Of a stretch of DNA of 64,000 nucleotides, positions 11,401 to 22,548 are shown in pieces (within the stretch, counting starts at the first letter, position 1; the number at the start of each line of letters is the position of its first letter). The notes below the pieces were generated by a model that worked only from the letters and a program-made list of their open reading frames with translations, ran no database searches and had not been told where the DNA came from. This DNA is from Owenia fusiformis (taxonomy: Eukaryota; Annelida; Polychaeta; Sabellida; Oweniidae): positions 7,091,615-7,155,614 of the forward strand of contig CAIIXF020000012.1 in the NCBI GenBank assembly GCA_903813345.2. The letters run 5' to 3'. The translations under genes and the position numbers were made by a program.

Positions 11401-14400
11401 TATTGCGGACTTGGTCCTTCCTAGTCCTACTAGGTTTGGGTCGGGTGGCATGTCCTATGATAACGTTATACAATTATTAACTTGTAAAAAGTAAAATGTT
11501 TTTTTTGCTGAGATGGAATCTTGACTTGATCTTGATGGAATCCTGAGCCAGATCTAGTTGCCATATTAGTATATTTAATTTTATTGAGCCTTGAGACCAA
11601 CAAGGAATCTGGCAGAGGTCTGTGTGTTGTGACCACATATTTGTTGAGCCACACTTAACTTGCATTCCTTATCTTCTTATTCTTATTCCAGGAAGCTGTA
11701 GAATTTTTCAAAACACAACTCTCCACATTATGTGTTGCCATGACGAAGCTACAGGAACAAAGTGGTATGGAAAAAGGGGAGGAGCCTGAGGAATTACAAC
11801 AATTGAGAGAAACTCTAGGAATAGAACTGCCTACTAATGATGCTCCGCCCACTTCTCTAGAGACAGCCACACCCACTCAACCAGTTGTTCCACAGTCTGA
11901 TCATCAATGTCAATCTAATCAAGATCAATCACGTATGTGTTTACATCTCACTTTGAAAAAGTGCTGTATTGTCATCTTGTGCTGCTACCACCACAAGTGG
12001 TGACATATTGTCTTGCACTGATGTGTCTGCATGTGGACGCCACAAAAATCTTGTCATCAAATCAGGAAAACTGCTGACCTGTTCAACTTGAAATCTTTAC
12101 AGATTCAGAAGCAAACTAGTGACAATATGTAAGATCTGATTAAATTTTGGGCATACTTGGTAGATAGCATGGTGACCGTTTTGCTAGATCCAAAGTGTAA
12201 TAATTATTACTGTGTGTCTTGAGAGGATACCACTTAATTCTGCACAAGCTATGACTCCATTTGTAAAACATTTGTCCCTCCTTTGGTAGAAACATTTGAA
12301 GAGCTTTATCTTACCAATGTCATCTCATTTTCAGCTGAACCATTAGACACAAGTGAACGACAGAATAGTGACTTAAGGGCACAATCTAGTGAGATGATAT
12401 CACTAAGTCCTGCACAAGTTATGACTCCATTTGTAAAACATTTGCCCCTCCTTCGGTAGAAAAATTTGAAGACCTCTTATCTTACCAATGTGATCTGATT
12501 TCCAGCTGAACCATTACACACAAGTAAACCACAGAATAGTGACTTGAGGACACAATCTATAGAGATACTTATACCACTTAGTTAGATTAGATTTATTTCC
12601 ACACAATTTAGTTCTGCACAAACTTTTGCCCCTCCTTTGGTTGAAACATTTGAAGAGTTATTATCTTACCAATGTGATCTTATTTCCAGCTGAACCATTA
12701 CACACAAGTGAACCACAGAATAGTGACTTAAGGGCACAATCTAGTGAGATAATTCCAGTTAGTTCAAAAGAGTTCATGTCAGTTTCCTCTTTAATACGAG
12801 GGAGAGTAAAGCTAGAAGATGTTAATAAGGTATGTTTTTTGTAGTTAAGTTAACAAATAAGCTAAGCTCCTACCATTTACTCATGGAATTCAGACTAAAA
12901 GGTTGTTCCAGTTTTTATCATCATTGCCATTTTATGATTCCTCTTTGTTTTCAAATGATTGGCAACTGATTCAAATTTTGGTAATAGTTGACTGTGCGTG
13001 CAGACTGCAGGGGCTGTGGAGCTTTATCATGTCACAACCAAAAAGTGTTGATGTATTGTTATGTTCTCCGTTTTTTTGTGAAAGCCGTTGGTGGTTGGCG
13101 ATCGGCGGTTGGTGATCGGCGGGTGGCTGTTTACGTCTGTAACAAATTCTTAAAACTTCAGAGACCTTTTCAAGGTCAAAAGGTCTTTTTTCAGCTTGCT
13201 TCAAATTGACCAATTTTTTTTCAAAATCATATACAAGTTATCAGAAGTTCAAATCTGACTTTAGATTTAAGATTTGACCTTCTCAAGGTCAACAAACGGT
13301 CAAAAAGGTATTTTTACAGCTTGCTTTATATTGATCGTTTTTTCGAAATCATCTAGAAGTTCTCAAAAGTTCAAATCAAAGATTTCACCTTCAATGAGCT
13401 TCTCAAGGTCAATGAAGGTCTTTTTCAACTTGTTTCAAATTGACCAATTTTTGCAATGATTGCAATTATTGTGCAGTAAAAAGTGGAACAGTGGCTTTCA
13501 TCAAAGTGTACACCAAACATAAAATGTACATAAACTCACCTCATGTGTTTTTCTTCATTGTTGCAGACATACCAGATGATATGGACAAGATTTAAAGAAG
13601 AAGGCAAAACGTAAGTTGAATGATTATTCACTAGGATCCTTCAGAGTGCAGCTTCATATATTTTAAAATACCTTGTTCTCTCTTGTTCTTTTCACATTTT
13701 CAGCTCCTAAATTTAGATATTAAGCTGTTTGATATTTTATTCCAATCTCTGAGTAATTTATTCAGTCCTATCGTGTTTTCTGTCTTGAAGTTGTTTGATT
13801 TCACAAATATTGAGTTCATTCAATGTTGTTTCACTAAATGTAAAGGGAAAATTCCTTGTTAAGAATTGTGTGCGTTGAAAAATTCAAAAACATTTGTCTA
13901 GAGATTTAACATCCTGATTTCAATTAAATTACAACATTTCCCAAGAGTATAAAGGGTATGAATTTAGGATCAGCAGAGGCAAGGAATGTACTGAAATTAC
14001 TTTATTTCTCTTCTACTTCAGAGATCCCCTCACTCCAGGAGACATGTACAAGATGGGACTTAAAGTGACTGGCCAGACAGGAGAGGCAAAATTAAAGGTA
14101 AGTATTCAATTTTGCACTTTATTTAAAACTCTAATTTTTAGTCTAGTCTTTTAAATGTTGTTGACTACTATATGTCTTTCATAAGGCATCTAAAGAGTTA
14201 ATAAAAGATACATACTCCCAGAGTATCTTTTCACTCTTTGGATATTGAATTTGAATATTGGGCATGCTGGGTAAATGACATAGTGGCTATATTGACATAG
14301 GAAATTCTGTTTAATATCAAATTTTTATCAGAATTCCAGGAAATTTGCGCCCATTTAACTTGAAACTTTACGAGCACATTTTTACCATTTTGAAGTTAAA

Positions 14401-14512
14401 TATCATCATTGTATTTTGTGTTTTGATATATCATTATTGTTTACATTTCCAGGTTTTAAGGGCACTGAAAATCGTACATATATCCAACAAAGGAGCTGTT
14501 AAACTTTTATGA
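8495..14512 (+). CDS. SKA2: SKA2-like spindle/kinetochore protein with SKA1-like C-terminal domain
   Basis: Eight exons can be joined in frame across GT-AG introns: 8495-8527, 9414-9500, 10883-10984, 11692-11932, 12690-12829, 13567-13610, 14022-14097 and 14453-14512. They give 260 aa. Residues 1-110 follow vertebrate SKA2: MEATVDKLEAM at the start, then FSKAESDLDYLE, and a coiled coil with NPVEML. SKA2 assembles with SKA1 and SKA3 into the complex that couples kinetochores to microtubules. Residues about 155-177 are a polar linker. Residues 178-260 (EFMSVSSLIRGRVKLEDVN to the end) resemble the winged-helix microtubule-binding domain of SKA1, which human SKA2 (about 121 aa) lacks. An ATG at 9337 with its own donor (M-A-L-E) could be an alternative first exon, but the exon at 8495 matches SKA2 far better. 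The exon-5 acceptor region is triplicated upstream. Confidence 0.88.
9006..9077. repeat. inverted repeat (hairpin) in SKA2 intron 1
   Basis: ATAGGGGAAATGGTCCT at the left and its exact reverse complement at the right enclose about 38 bases. The following ~90 bases (GGGCTTTCA, AAAATCAAC) recur near 29510-29600. Probably a small degenerate transposon. Confidence 0.55.
12225..12789 (+). repeat. triplicated intron-4/exon-5 boundary of the SKA2-like gene
   Basis: Three ~170-185-bp copies each contain intron end (CTGCACAA, CCCCTCCTT, TTATCTTACCAATG), an acceptor and the start of exon 5 (CTGAACCATTA). Exon starts would be 12335, 12506 and 12690. Only the third copy runs into the SKA1-like segment and a good donor at 12830. 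Entering at copy 1 runs into a stop (TAG) about 120 bases on. Copies 1 and 2 are therefore decoy exon starts or decaying duplicates. Confidence 0.8.
13020..13450. repeat. degenerate copy of the ATGTCACCACC MITE-like family
   Basis: Begins ATGTCACAACCAAAAAGTG and shares with 5313-5828 the GTTGGTGGTTGGCG stretch, CTGTAACAAATTCTTA and repeated CAAATTGACCAATTTTT blocks. Non-coding, within intron 5 of the SKA2-like gene. Confidence 0.6.
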
Positions 14513-14666
14513 GGGACCCTATGGACACTTATAATTACAACTTGGCAAAGTTCCACTATTAAGAAACTTCGGACTCAACCTTTTGTGATAGCTTGAACGA
14601 CATATAAGGATATACAGTAAAGTTGATTTTAAGTGACCTACATATTACTTCTTAATATGCAAATGT
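14513..14666 (+). other. 3' region of the SKA2-like gene
   Basis: Short spacer between the SKA2 stop codon and the 20-bp minisatellite. No AATAAA is visible in it, and AT-rich sequence continues. Nothing else recognised. Confidence 0.4.
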
Positions 14667-14925
14667 CAAGCGAGGTAAAAGTGGGTAAAGTGAGGCAAAA
14701 GCAGGTGAAGTGAGGCAAAAGCAGGTGTAATGAGGTAAAAGCAGGCCAAGTGAGGTAAAAGCGTGTAAAGTGAGGAAAAAGCATGTGAAGTGAGGCAAAA
14801 GCAGGTGAAGTGAGGCAAAAGCAGTTGAAGTGAGGCAAAAGCAGGTGAAGTGAAGCAAAACCAGGTGAAGTGAGGCAAACACAGGTGAAATGAGGAAAAA
14901 GCAAGTGAAGTGAGGCAAATAGCAC
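14667..14925. repeat. minisatellite, 20-bp unit
   Basis: About 13 copies of GTGAGGCAAAAGCAGGTGAA with point differences. The three overlapping open frames on the minus strand (rich in F, S, L, H, P) arise from the repeat itself and are not taken as genes. Confidence 0.92.
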
Positions 14926-15474
14926 ATGTAGTGGGCACTTGCTCTTAAGTACACTGTTGGATTACTTATATTCAGGATTACCCTACATGTATGTGACTTT
15001 ATGTGATGATCACAATAATACGATATACAAGTTACAGTGTATCCTGTAGGGCATTCTAACTGTCAAGAAGGACAGGGAAGTAGAAAGCCTGGCTTTCCAC
15101 TTTGATAGTACAGGGATTGAACTTAGCTGAGTGAACCCTGATAACTGCTCATATCAGAATCCAGATTATGTCAGGGATGAAACAGAAAACATGAGGACAA
15201 AGTGATGTATAAGTGAGAGACTAATTATCCTGTAGATTTGCAACCAAAGCAGAATAGAAACACTTATATTGACAAGGCTGAATCATGGGTACTAACAAGA
15301 TCTCATGAGTTCGCTTGGCAGTAACATAGCAAAGGAATTGGGCTATATGTATTGAGCAATCCTGTCTGTAACATGGTCTGTATTATAATCAGCTCAAAAG
15401 TAGATGCTTAAATGCGTATGGTATGTTGAGGTCTGGTTAGTGTGTATAAAGGGGGAAATGCATGCTTGTGTTAT

Positions 15475-15606
15475 GTCGCGGTCACATATGCTCCGATTTT
15501 CAGCACTGGCGCCCGGCCGATTGAGTATTGTGTTCAAAATTGAACACAATTTTGAACACAATACTCAAACGGCCGTAATAAAAATTGGAGCAAATGTGAC
15601 CACGAC
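15475..15606. mobile_element. foldback MITE, ~132 bp
   Basis: Outer arms GTCGCGGTCACATATGCTCC and GGAGCAAATGTGACCACGAC are near-exact reverse complements. An inner palindrome (ATTGTGTTCAAAATTGAACA) sits at the centre, so almost the whole element folds on itself. The interior codes for nothing. An open frame across it is a by-product of the symmetry. Confidence 0.8.
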
Positions 15607-16077
15607 AATAAACGAGTGCAGCATGGTTGACACATTACATTGCAATAGTCTTAGTGGAACATTTAAGTAGAGAAAAAAGGAAGAAAAGGGCATCAATTTT
15701 CTTTGGAATAATTAGAATTAATAATTTTGTTTGTTATCCTTAATCACATTACAAAGTTTAACTTTTGATATTGTCATATAATTGGTCTCTTTGTTTATAG
15801 ACAAATAACAAAGATTTGGTTCAAGATAAGCAAATTCCTAAATGAGCAAAAAAATCCTATTTTAGCAAGATTTTTGTTTCTCTAGACTTGCAAAATATCT
15901 ATGTTTAATCAAAATGAGTGGAGGGTTTGACTAGTGAGGGAAAGGCAAAAACCAGATAAAGCACAGTGTTAAACAAATACTTTTCTGTAGTGGCCTAACA
16001 TGGATTTCACAAGTCACTTGGCTTTAACATGGATGTGTAGTAAAGCATGTAACGATTAAGATTAAATATATTTCAAT

Positions 16078-17847
16078 TTATTTATGAACAATATACACAC
16101 CTTTTGGGTTGATTTGAAAAATTCTAAAATAGCTATGCAAGGGAAACCCAGTAAAGACTCGTTTCTGAAAATATCGATGAACGACATAGTTTAGTATTCC
16201 CATATCGCAGTTCATATCTGAAGGGGCTTCATTGAATGCCTCCGTCATATGATGAAGAAATTCCAAAATTATACTCCTGCTGCCACCTATTATTCCAGCA
16301 TTATAGAGAAACTCTTGTTTATGAATTGCATTGACCTTTTCACTTGCGGTTTTTCCTAAACAGTTTTTATAAAGATTATTCACCCATATGTTAGAGGTTG
16401 ATTGCTGAAATTCACATTTATCTTGACCTACATATAACAGATCCTCGTTTATGAATCCCATCAATTCAAATGGGTTTTTCAGAAATTTGACATCAGCTAT
16501 ATCGGTGAAAAGCACCCATTTTAGTTCTGGGTGATTTTTCACATACTCGTAATAAATGTAAAATCTGGCATCATTCACTGAGTTTGGACCGAGATCAGCT
16601 TTAACAAATGAGACATTCTCATTGGCTACTCTGGTTTTGAAATCGAGGTCAAGGTTATCATAGAAAATTAATCCTTTCATGCCTACATCTTGAAGACTCC
16701 AATACCATGCAGCAAAGTACTTGAAATTGTTTGTGCTCTGATTGGTCGGTCTTTGGGGGTCCTGTTTACTTGTGAAATATGTACTGAAAACTGCAGAGTT
16801 GAGTTTACTAGGATAAATATCTTTCTTCATTCTATTGAACCAAATTATATGCTTCAGAATTGCATCTTTTATATTAGTTTGAGCCATGTATGAAAGACCT
16901 ACATCACAATTGCAAATTAATTTTTCGACGTCTGCTGAGGCAAATGCATTATGGGAAGTGTATGTATTATATCCCATGATATCTAAGATCATTGATTCAA
17001 TCATAGAAAGGTTTGCTTGTAAGTAGCACTCTATAGAAGACCTTTGGAATGTTGCTGTATTTTCACGAAGATGCTGAACTAAAAAAGCAGCTTCTTTGGA
17101 GGATAGATAGTGTAGAACTTTATTGGTTGTCTCCTGTTTGTTTTTATTAGGAATAAAATTATGCTCCACATTTCTTATAAAAGTATGAACATTTGAACCA
17201 ATGCAATATGGGCCCAACAAGATTGGAACTTTGAGCAACAAGACTTTATTTTGTTTGCTATATTTGTGTATGACATAATCTACAGCTCCTTGCCAATCAT
17301 CTGGTAAACTGTCTTCTGCAATATCCATTGCATTATGGGTAATTATTGTAATATTAACAGAGTTCCTTTCAATTGTATCCAAAATGGCTGCCAATTTTGA
17401 CAACTTATCTCCATTTGTATTGACAATGTCAATTATTAAAATATTCACCATTTTGATCACTGTATTATCCACATCAGACAGAATTGTAATGTCACTACCT
17501 GATTGTTTTAAAGATTCAATAATGTCCTCCTTGAGTTGTGTATTTAAAGTAGGATTGAATCCATTTTCGGGTGCCAGAGAATTATTAAAGCAATCGACCA
17601 CCTGAATGGTATGGCTGTTCAATAAACTCACTAAAGGTAGCGTGAGACAACTTATTCCAAATATTAATATAGTTGATTTTGAATTTTCTTCGATTTGATT
17701 TTTACCTTGTCTGGTGTATATTTGATAATCATAGATTTTGTTGAATTCGTCTGTGTGTATATACTTTAAAAGAATATAAAATAATATGCATTTTATCAAA
17801 ATCAAAATTCCTGACACCAAAATAACAAATTTAGTCTTGAATTTCAT
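16078..17847 (-). CDS. membrane-anchored SDR-like/GT-A glycosyltransferase fusion, intronless
   Basis: A single uninterrupted 589-aa frame. Residues about 8-29 are a hydrophobic segment after a short basic start, the usual signal anchor of a type II Golgi enzyme. Residues about 60-330 look like a degenerate extended short-chain dehydrogenase/epimerase: an early ILIFGIS strand, NILIIDIV, ITIITHNA and a late KVPILLGPYC like the R-VYGP segment of sugar-nucleotide epimerases. The GxxGxxG loop is not intact, so catalysis is doubtful. Residues 376-589 look like a GT-A glycosyltransferase: KYFAAWYWSL, a DxD-like VLFTDIADVKFLKNPF (445-460) for metal/nucleotide-sugar binding, and LYNAGIIGG (514-522). 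The acceptor substrate cannot be told. Lack of introns in an intron-rich region suggests a retrogene or horizontal acquisition. The start is preceded by about 90 bases and then satellite DNA. Confidence 0.75.
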   Translation of the reverse strand: MKFKTKFVILVSGILILIKCILFYILLKYIHTDEFNKIYDYQIYTRQGKNQIEENSKSTILIFGISCLTLPLVSLLNSHTIQVVDCFNNSLAPENGFNPTLNTQLKEDIIESLKQSGSDITILSDVDNTVIKMVNILIIDIVNTNGDKLSKLAAILDTIERNSVNITIITHNAMDIAEDSLPDDWQGAVDYVIHKYSKQNKVLLLKVPILLGPYCIGSNVHTFIRNVEHNFIPNKNKQETTNKVLHYLSSKEAAFLVQHLRENTATFQRSSIECYLQANLSMIESMILDIMGYNTYTSHNAFASADVEKLICNCDVGLSYMAQTNIKDAILKHIIWFNRMKKDIYPSKLNSAVFSTYFTSKQDPQRPTNQSTNNFKYFAAWYWSLQDVGMKGLIFYDNLDLDFKTRVANENVSFVKADLGPNSVNDARFYIYYEYVKNHPELKWVLFTDIADVKFLKNPFELMGFINEDLLYVGQDKCEFQQSTSNIWVNNLYKNCLGKTASEKVNAIHKQEFLYNAGIIGGSRSIILEFLHHMTEAFNEAPSDMNCDMGILNYVVHRYFQKRVFTGFPLHSYFRIFQINPKGVYIVHK

Positions 17848-17939
17848 TGTTATTAGGTTCTTGGGAGCTCTATCATTCGTTTCGATGTTATTCCTAATCT
17901 ATTGTCATTAGGTACTATTTCAAAAGCTGTTCATTCAAT

Positions 17940-19215
17940 ATTTGATCCTCATTGTTGTCAGGTTAAAGGCACTTGTTGAAAGGTTACAGTGGTTAAAGGC
18001 ACTTGTTTAATTCCTCATTGTTGAAAGGTTAAAGGCACTTGTTTAATTCCACATTGTTGAAAGGTTAAAGGCACTTGTTTAATTCCTCATTGTTGAAAGT
18101 TTAAAGGCACTTGTTTAATTCCTTATTGTTGAAAGGTCAAAGGCGCTAGTTTAATTCCTCATTGTTGAAAGGTTAAAGGCACTTGTTGTATTGTTAAAGG
18201 TTAAATGCACTTGTTTAATTCCTCATTGTTGAAAGGTTAAAGGCACTAGTTTAATTCCTCATTGTTGAAAGGTTAAATGCACTTGTTTAATTCCTCATTG
18301 TTGAAAGGTTAAATGCACTTGTTTAATTCCTCATTGTTGAAAGTTTAAAGGCACTAGTTTAATTCCTCGTTGTTGAAAGGTTAAATGCACTAGTTTAATT
18401 CTTCATTGTTGAAAAGTTAAAGGCACTAGTTAAATTCCTCATTGTTGAAAGTTTAAAGGCACTTGTTTAATTCCTCATCATTGAAAGGTTAAAGGTACTT
18501 GTTTAATTCCTCATTGTTGAAAGGTTAAAGGTACTTGTTTAATTCCTCATCGTTGAAAGGTTAAAGGTACTTGTTTTATTCCTCATTGTTGAAAGGTTAA
18601 ATGCACTTGTTTAATTCCTCAGTGTTGAAAGATTAAAGGCACTTGTTTAACTCCTCCTTGTTGAAAGGTTAAAGGTACTTGTTTAATTCCTCATTGTTGA
18701 AAGGTTAAATGCACTTGTTTAATTCCTCATTGTTGAAAGTTTAAAGGCACTTGTTTAATTCCTCATTGTTGAAAGGTTAAATGCACTAGTTTAATTCCTC
18801 ATTGTTGAAAAGTTAAAGGCACTAGTTTAAATCCTCATTGTTGAAAGTTTAAAGGCACTTGTTTAATTCCTCATCGTTGAAAGGTTAAAGGCACTTGTTT
18901 AATTCCTCATTGTTGAAAGGTTAAAGGTACTTGTTTAATTCCTCATCGTTGAAAGGTTAAAGGTACTTGTTTTATTCCTCATTGTTGAAAGGTTAAATGC
19001 ACTTGTTTAATTCCTCATTGTTGAAAGAATAAAGGCACTTGTTTAACTCCTCCTTATTGAAAGGTTAAAGGTACTTGTTTAATTCCTCATTGTTGAAAGG
19101 TTAAATGCACTTGTTTAATTCCTCATTGTTGAAAGATTAAAGGCACTAGTTTAACTCCTCCTTGTTGAAAGGTTAAAGGCACTTGTTTAACTCCTCTTTG
19201 TCACAAGTTTAAAGC
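17940..19215. repeat. satellite array, 36-bp unit
   Basis: About 34 head-to-tail copies built from GTTAAAGGCACTTGTTTAAT followed by TCCTCATTGTTGAAAG. Variants (AATGCAC, GGTACTT, CACTAG) recur in blocks, as expected for amplification of multi-unit segments. Copies abut directly with no unique spacers, which rules out a CRISPR array. The array begins about 90 bp upstream of the start codon of the glycosyltransferase-like gene, so that gene's promoter lies in or beyond it. Confidence 0.95.
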
Positions 19216-19559
19216 CACTTACTCATGTTACTTGTTAGTTTGTATCTTCTCAATAAAAAAACTCGGAAATGTTCACACATTGAATCACTGTTGTCTGAAT
19301 TCAATAAAAGAAAAAGCCTGGTAGCTTACTTTATAAAGTTCGACCCTGTCATGATTTATTGGTGTATAATTGTCAAATAGCCTATAGCATACAACTATTA
19401 TCATTCTCGCCAAGCTTTCATGTCAAAATATACATTTGTTATGTTTTCTTAAACATAAAATATAACTTTCATAGACAATCTCAGAGCCTTTCTTCCAGTG
19501 CAATCCGTGCCTCCTCTCCTGGTAGTGAAGGTACGCAACGAACAAAATGAATTTTGAGA

Positions 19560-20600
19560 ATGTTTCATAGAAACATTGGGAGAAAAGATGTTTTTCATTG
19601 GGAAAACACAACGTCTAAATTGGAAAACACATAAAATTTTTCATTGGGCAAAACACAACGGCAGCATTGGAACACACAAATTAAATTTTTCATTGGGAAA
19701 ACACTAATTGCAACATGAGAAAATTAAATCTTTTAAACAAAGATACAAATGGCAAAATGAGAAAACACAAATTGAATCTTTTTTGGAAGATGCAAAATGT
19801 CAATCTTGGAAAACACAATTAAAGTCATTCATTTGGCAACACTAATAATAAGGTAATATTGAAAAACACAAATCTTTCATTGGAAAACACAAATTAAATC
19901 ATTTATTGGAAGACAAAAATGGCAAAATTGTAAAACACAAATTAAACACTAATGGCAACACTGCAAAACACAAATTAAATAATTCATTTAGAAAACACTA
20001 ATGACAACATTGGAAAATACAAATTAAGTCATTTATTGGGAAAACGCTAATGGCAACATTTGAAATCACAAATAAATACTTTCATTCGAAAACACATATT
20101 AAATAATTCATTCAGAAAACACTAATGGCAACATTTGAAATCAAAAATAAATATGTTGATTGTAAAACACAAATCAAATCATTCATTCAAAAAACACTAA
20201 TGGCAACATCTGAAATCATAAACTAGGACTTTCATTGGAAATAGAAATCAAATCATTCATTCCAGAAACACTAATGGCAACATTTGAAATCACAAATAAA
20301 TACTTTCATTGGAAAACACAAATCAAATCATTCATTAGAAAAACACTAATGGCAACATTTGAAATCACAAATAAATACTTTCATTGGAAAACACAAATCA
20401 AATCATTCATTAGAAAAACACTAATGGCAACATTTGAAATCACAAATAAATACTTTCATTGGAAAACACAAATTAAATCATACTTTTGGAAAACACTAGA
20501 TCTAACGGCAGCATGAGAAAACACAAATTTAATCTGTCATTTTGAAAACACTTACGGCAACATTGGAAAACACAAATCATTCATACACTGTAGAAAGACA
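19560..20600. repeat. tandem repeat based on GGAAAACACAAAT, with 75-bp higher unit
   Basis: The phrase TGGAAAACACAAAT recurs throughout. At 20225-20500 three near-identical 75-bp units (TTTGAAATCACAAATAAATA, then CATTGGAAAACACAAATC) are in tandem. Because 75 is a multiple of three, a 93-aa repetitive open frame appears there. I treat it as a by-product. Confidence 0.85.
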
Positions 20601-21551
20601 CAAAATTTGACAAATGGCTATTTGAAAATTCATTGATTGAACTTGAAATGTTAATTGCAAAGATTCAATTTCGTGAGTACCAAGTCGTGTTCTTTGACCT
20701 GGCTCATTCGACGAACCGGAAGTCGAATAAAAAGCGGGATATTTGTCATTCTTGCAAGTATTTCTAGATTTTCAAGTGAATAGGTGAGTAGAAGGCAATG
20801 TGTTTTACACCAGTTAGTAGAGATTTGAGTCAGAATATATGAGGCGTAGTTTTTTTTATTCAAATGCTCAATTTGATGAGCTTTTCTTTCAAAATCATAA
20901 ATGGGAAAACGCTCATGGGTATCTAGGCTAGAACAACAACATTAGACCTAGCCTGGGCCTCGTTTCTTAACCTCCATGATCATTTTGCCAGCTTGATGCG
21001 TTAATTTAATCGTTCCGCAGGTTTCGACCTAGTATGTATCCAACAGACCGAATATAATATTCGGTCTGTTATGATTGATATATTTCCTGTGGAAATCGCG
21101 GTGATATTTTTTGCACATTAATTTCTCGTTTATTATAAGAATGTTCACCTTGAAAATTGGTGAATATGTTGAAGAGATGTTCATCTTAAACTAGAAGCAA
21201 AAATATTTGTATAAGGCGGGTACAAGTTGATATAAAATAATGAAATGTTCAGACTCACCGAAACTTCAGGATGTGTTCATAAGTAGATCGCGAAATCAAT
21301 GTCAAGGACGTTTGAGTTCACGAGATCCAAACGAGATATGCAAATTTTGAACTTTGACAACACATGACCACTTGATTACCTCGGCCTTCTTCATGAATAT
21401 TTCCGCTCTATTTACTATAAATGAAGAAAATTAATCGGGATAATGATAATAAATGACTAGATCTAATAAATTCCCGCACAAATGGAATTTAGCAATACGC
21501 TTCCGTAATGTTGCTCCGCCTGCTCCATGTGTTATTTGTTTACAAATAGAC

Positions 21552-21559
21552 TGACGTCA
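21552..21559. promoter_or_regulatory. consensus CRE (TGACGTCA)
   Basis: A perfect palindromic CREB/ATF site 58 bases upstream of a candidate start codon at 21618. An 8-bp site can occur by chance, but its position before an ATG-plus-donor exon is suggestive. Confidence 0.35.
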
Positions 21560-21617
21560 CTGGCTAAATCTCGTTTATCGTGATAATTGGCATTGCCAAA
21601 ATGGCTTGACCTAATCA

Positions 21618-21663
21618 ATGGCTTCGCTACAAGAAGCGTCTGTACATTTTATGAATATCTTCA
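21618..21663 (+). CDS. candidate first coding exon (unsupported by homology)
   Basis: ATG followed by 15 codons (MASLQEASVHFMNIF) and a donor (A, then gtaaga). No continuing exon could be identified downstream on the plus strand, so this is a guess from signals only. Confidence 0.2.
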
Positions 21664-22548
21664 GTAAGAGGACAATATACGAAAAAATAATATTGTAAGT
21701 TCTTTATAAGGTAATCATTTTATCATTAAACAAACTTATTTGTAACATTTATACAACACCACATTTTACAATAGGTGACTTACAGTCTGAATATTTATTC
21801 AGACGAAGGATACAGTCTAGGTTTCGACCAGCGGAACTAATTAAACACTGAAAACATGGTAATATTACATAAAGAATGTGATTCAAGCATGCATACATAC
21901 CTTCCCCGTATCCCTCTTAGACCCTATTGATGCATAATTACGAAAATATTGGAGACAGGTTTGGAATTTTACGAAAATGTCGGTCAGCTCCGGTAACATC
22001 GAAATTGCAAATCGTATCAGGAATTAACCGTCATTGCGACACTGCATCAACGAACAGTAGGTTTGCAATTAATAACTATTTTGCGTGTATACAAGCGCTA
22101 TATAAATCAATCAAAGATACCTGTTATCCTCAAAATTGATCTTTATATCCCGAGTAATCGCGTGATAATTATCAATCTATTTGACAACAATTTCGTTTCA
22201 ATAGTTTAAATTTTAACCCGGGACGAACAGACACAACGACGGACATGCGGAAATGTCATTTTAGAGATTGGTAAGTTTAACCTCATTTTACTCGTATAAA
22301 TGAACATTTAATACAATAATATTGTGTTGAATCGCTTGATGTTATGTGTTTTTATATTGTTGTCAAGTATCAGTTGCATGTTATCGCGGAAAAATGGTTT
22401 CGGTGGATCCAAAACTTGCATCAAAGGAAAGAATAGTAAAGAGGTTAAACTCAATAACGGCCCCAAGAAAATTCCTAATAATAAAGAACGCCGTTATTGA
22501 GTTTAACGACGTTGAACTAATGGGTATCTAGCCTACCCCACGAATAGT

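Larger units (their letters stand above)
20601..22548. other. mostly unassigned region with possible promoter elements
   Basis: This stretch has fewer repeats than its surroundings. It holds a short hairpin (AACAGACCGAATAT with its reverse complement) near 21040, a perfect TGACGTCA at 21552-21559 and a candidate first exon at 21618. A second candidate ATG-plus-donor lies near 22244 (ending GATTG, then gtaagt). An 18-bp inverted repeat (GTTAAACTCAATAACGGC) lies at about 22443-22506. No conserved protein recognised. Confidence 0.4.

Noticed and set aside
14638-14954. Three overlapping 90-100-aa open frames on the minus strand
   Set aside because: All arise from the 20-bp minisatellite. Composition is a simple cycle of a few residues.
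17940-19215. Regular 36-bp repeats resembling a CRISPR array
   Set aside because: Units abut with no unique spacers, copies vary gradually, and the surroundings are eukaryotic. This is a satellite.
20235-20516. 93-aa repetitive open frame
   Set aside because: Produced by three 75-bp tandem units, whose length is a multiple of three. No start context or homology.
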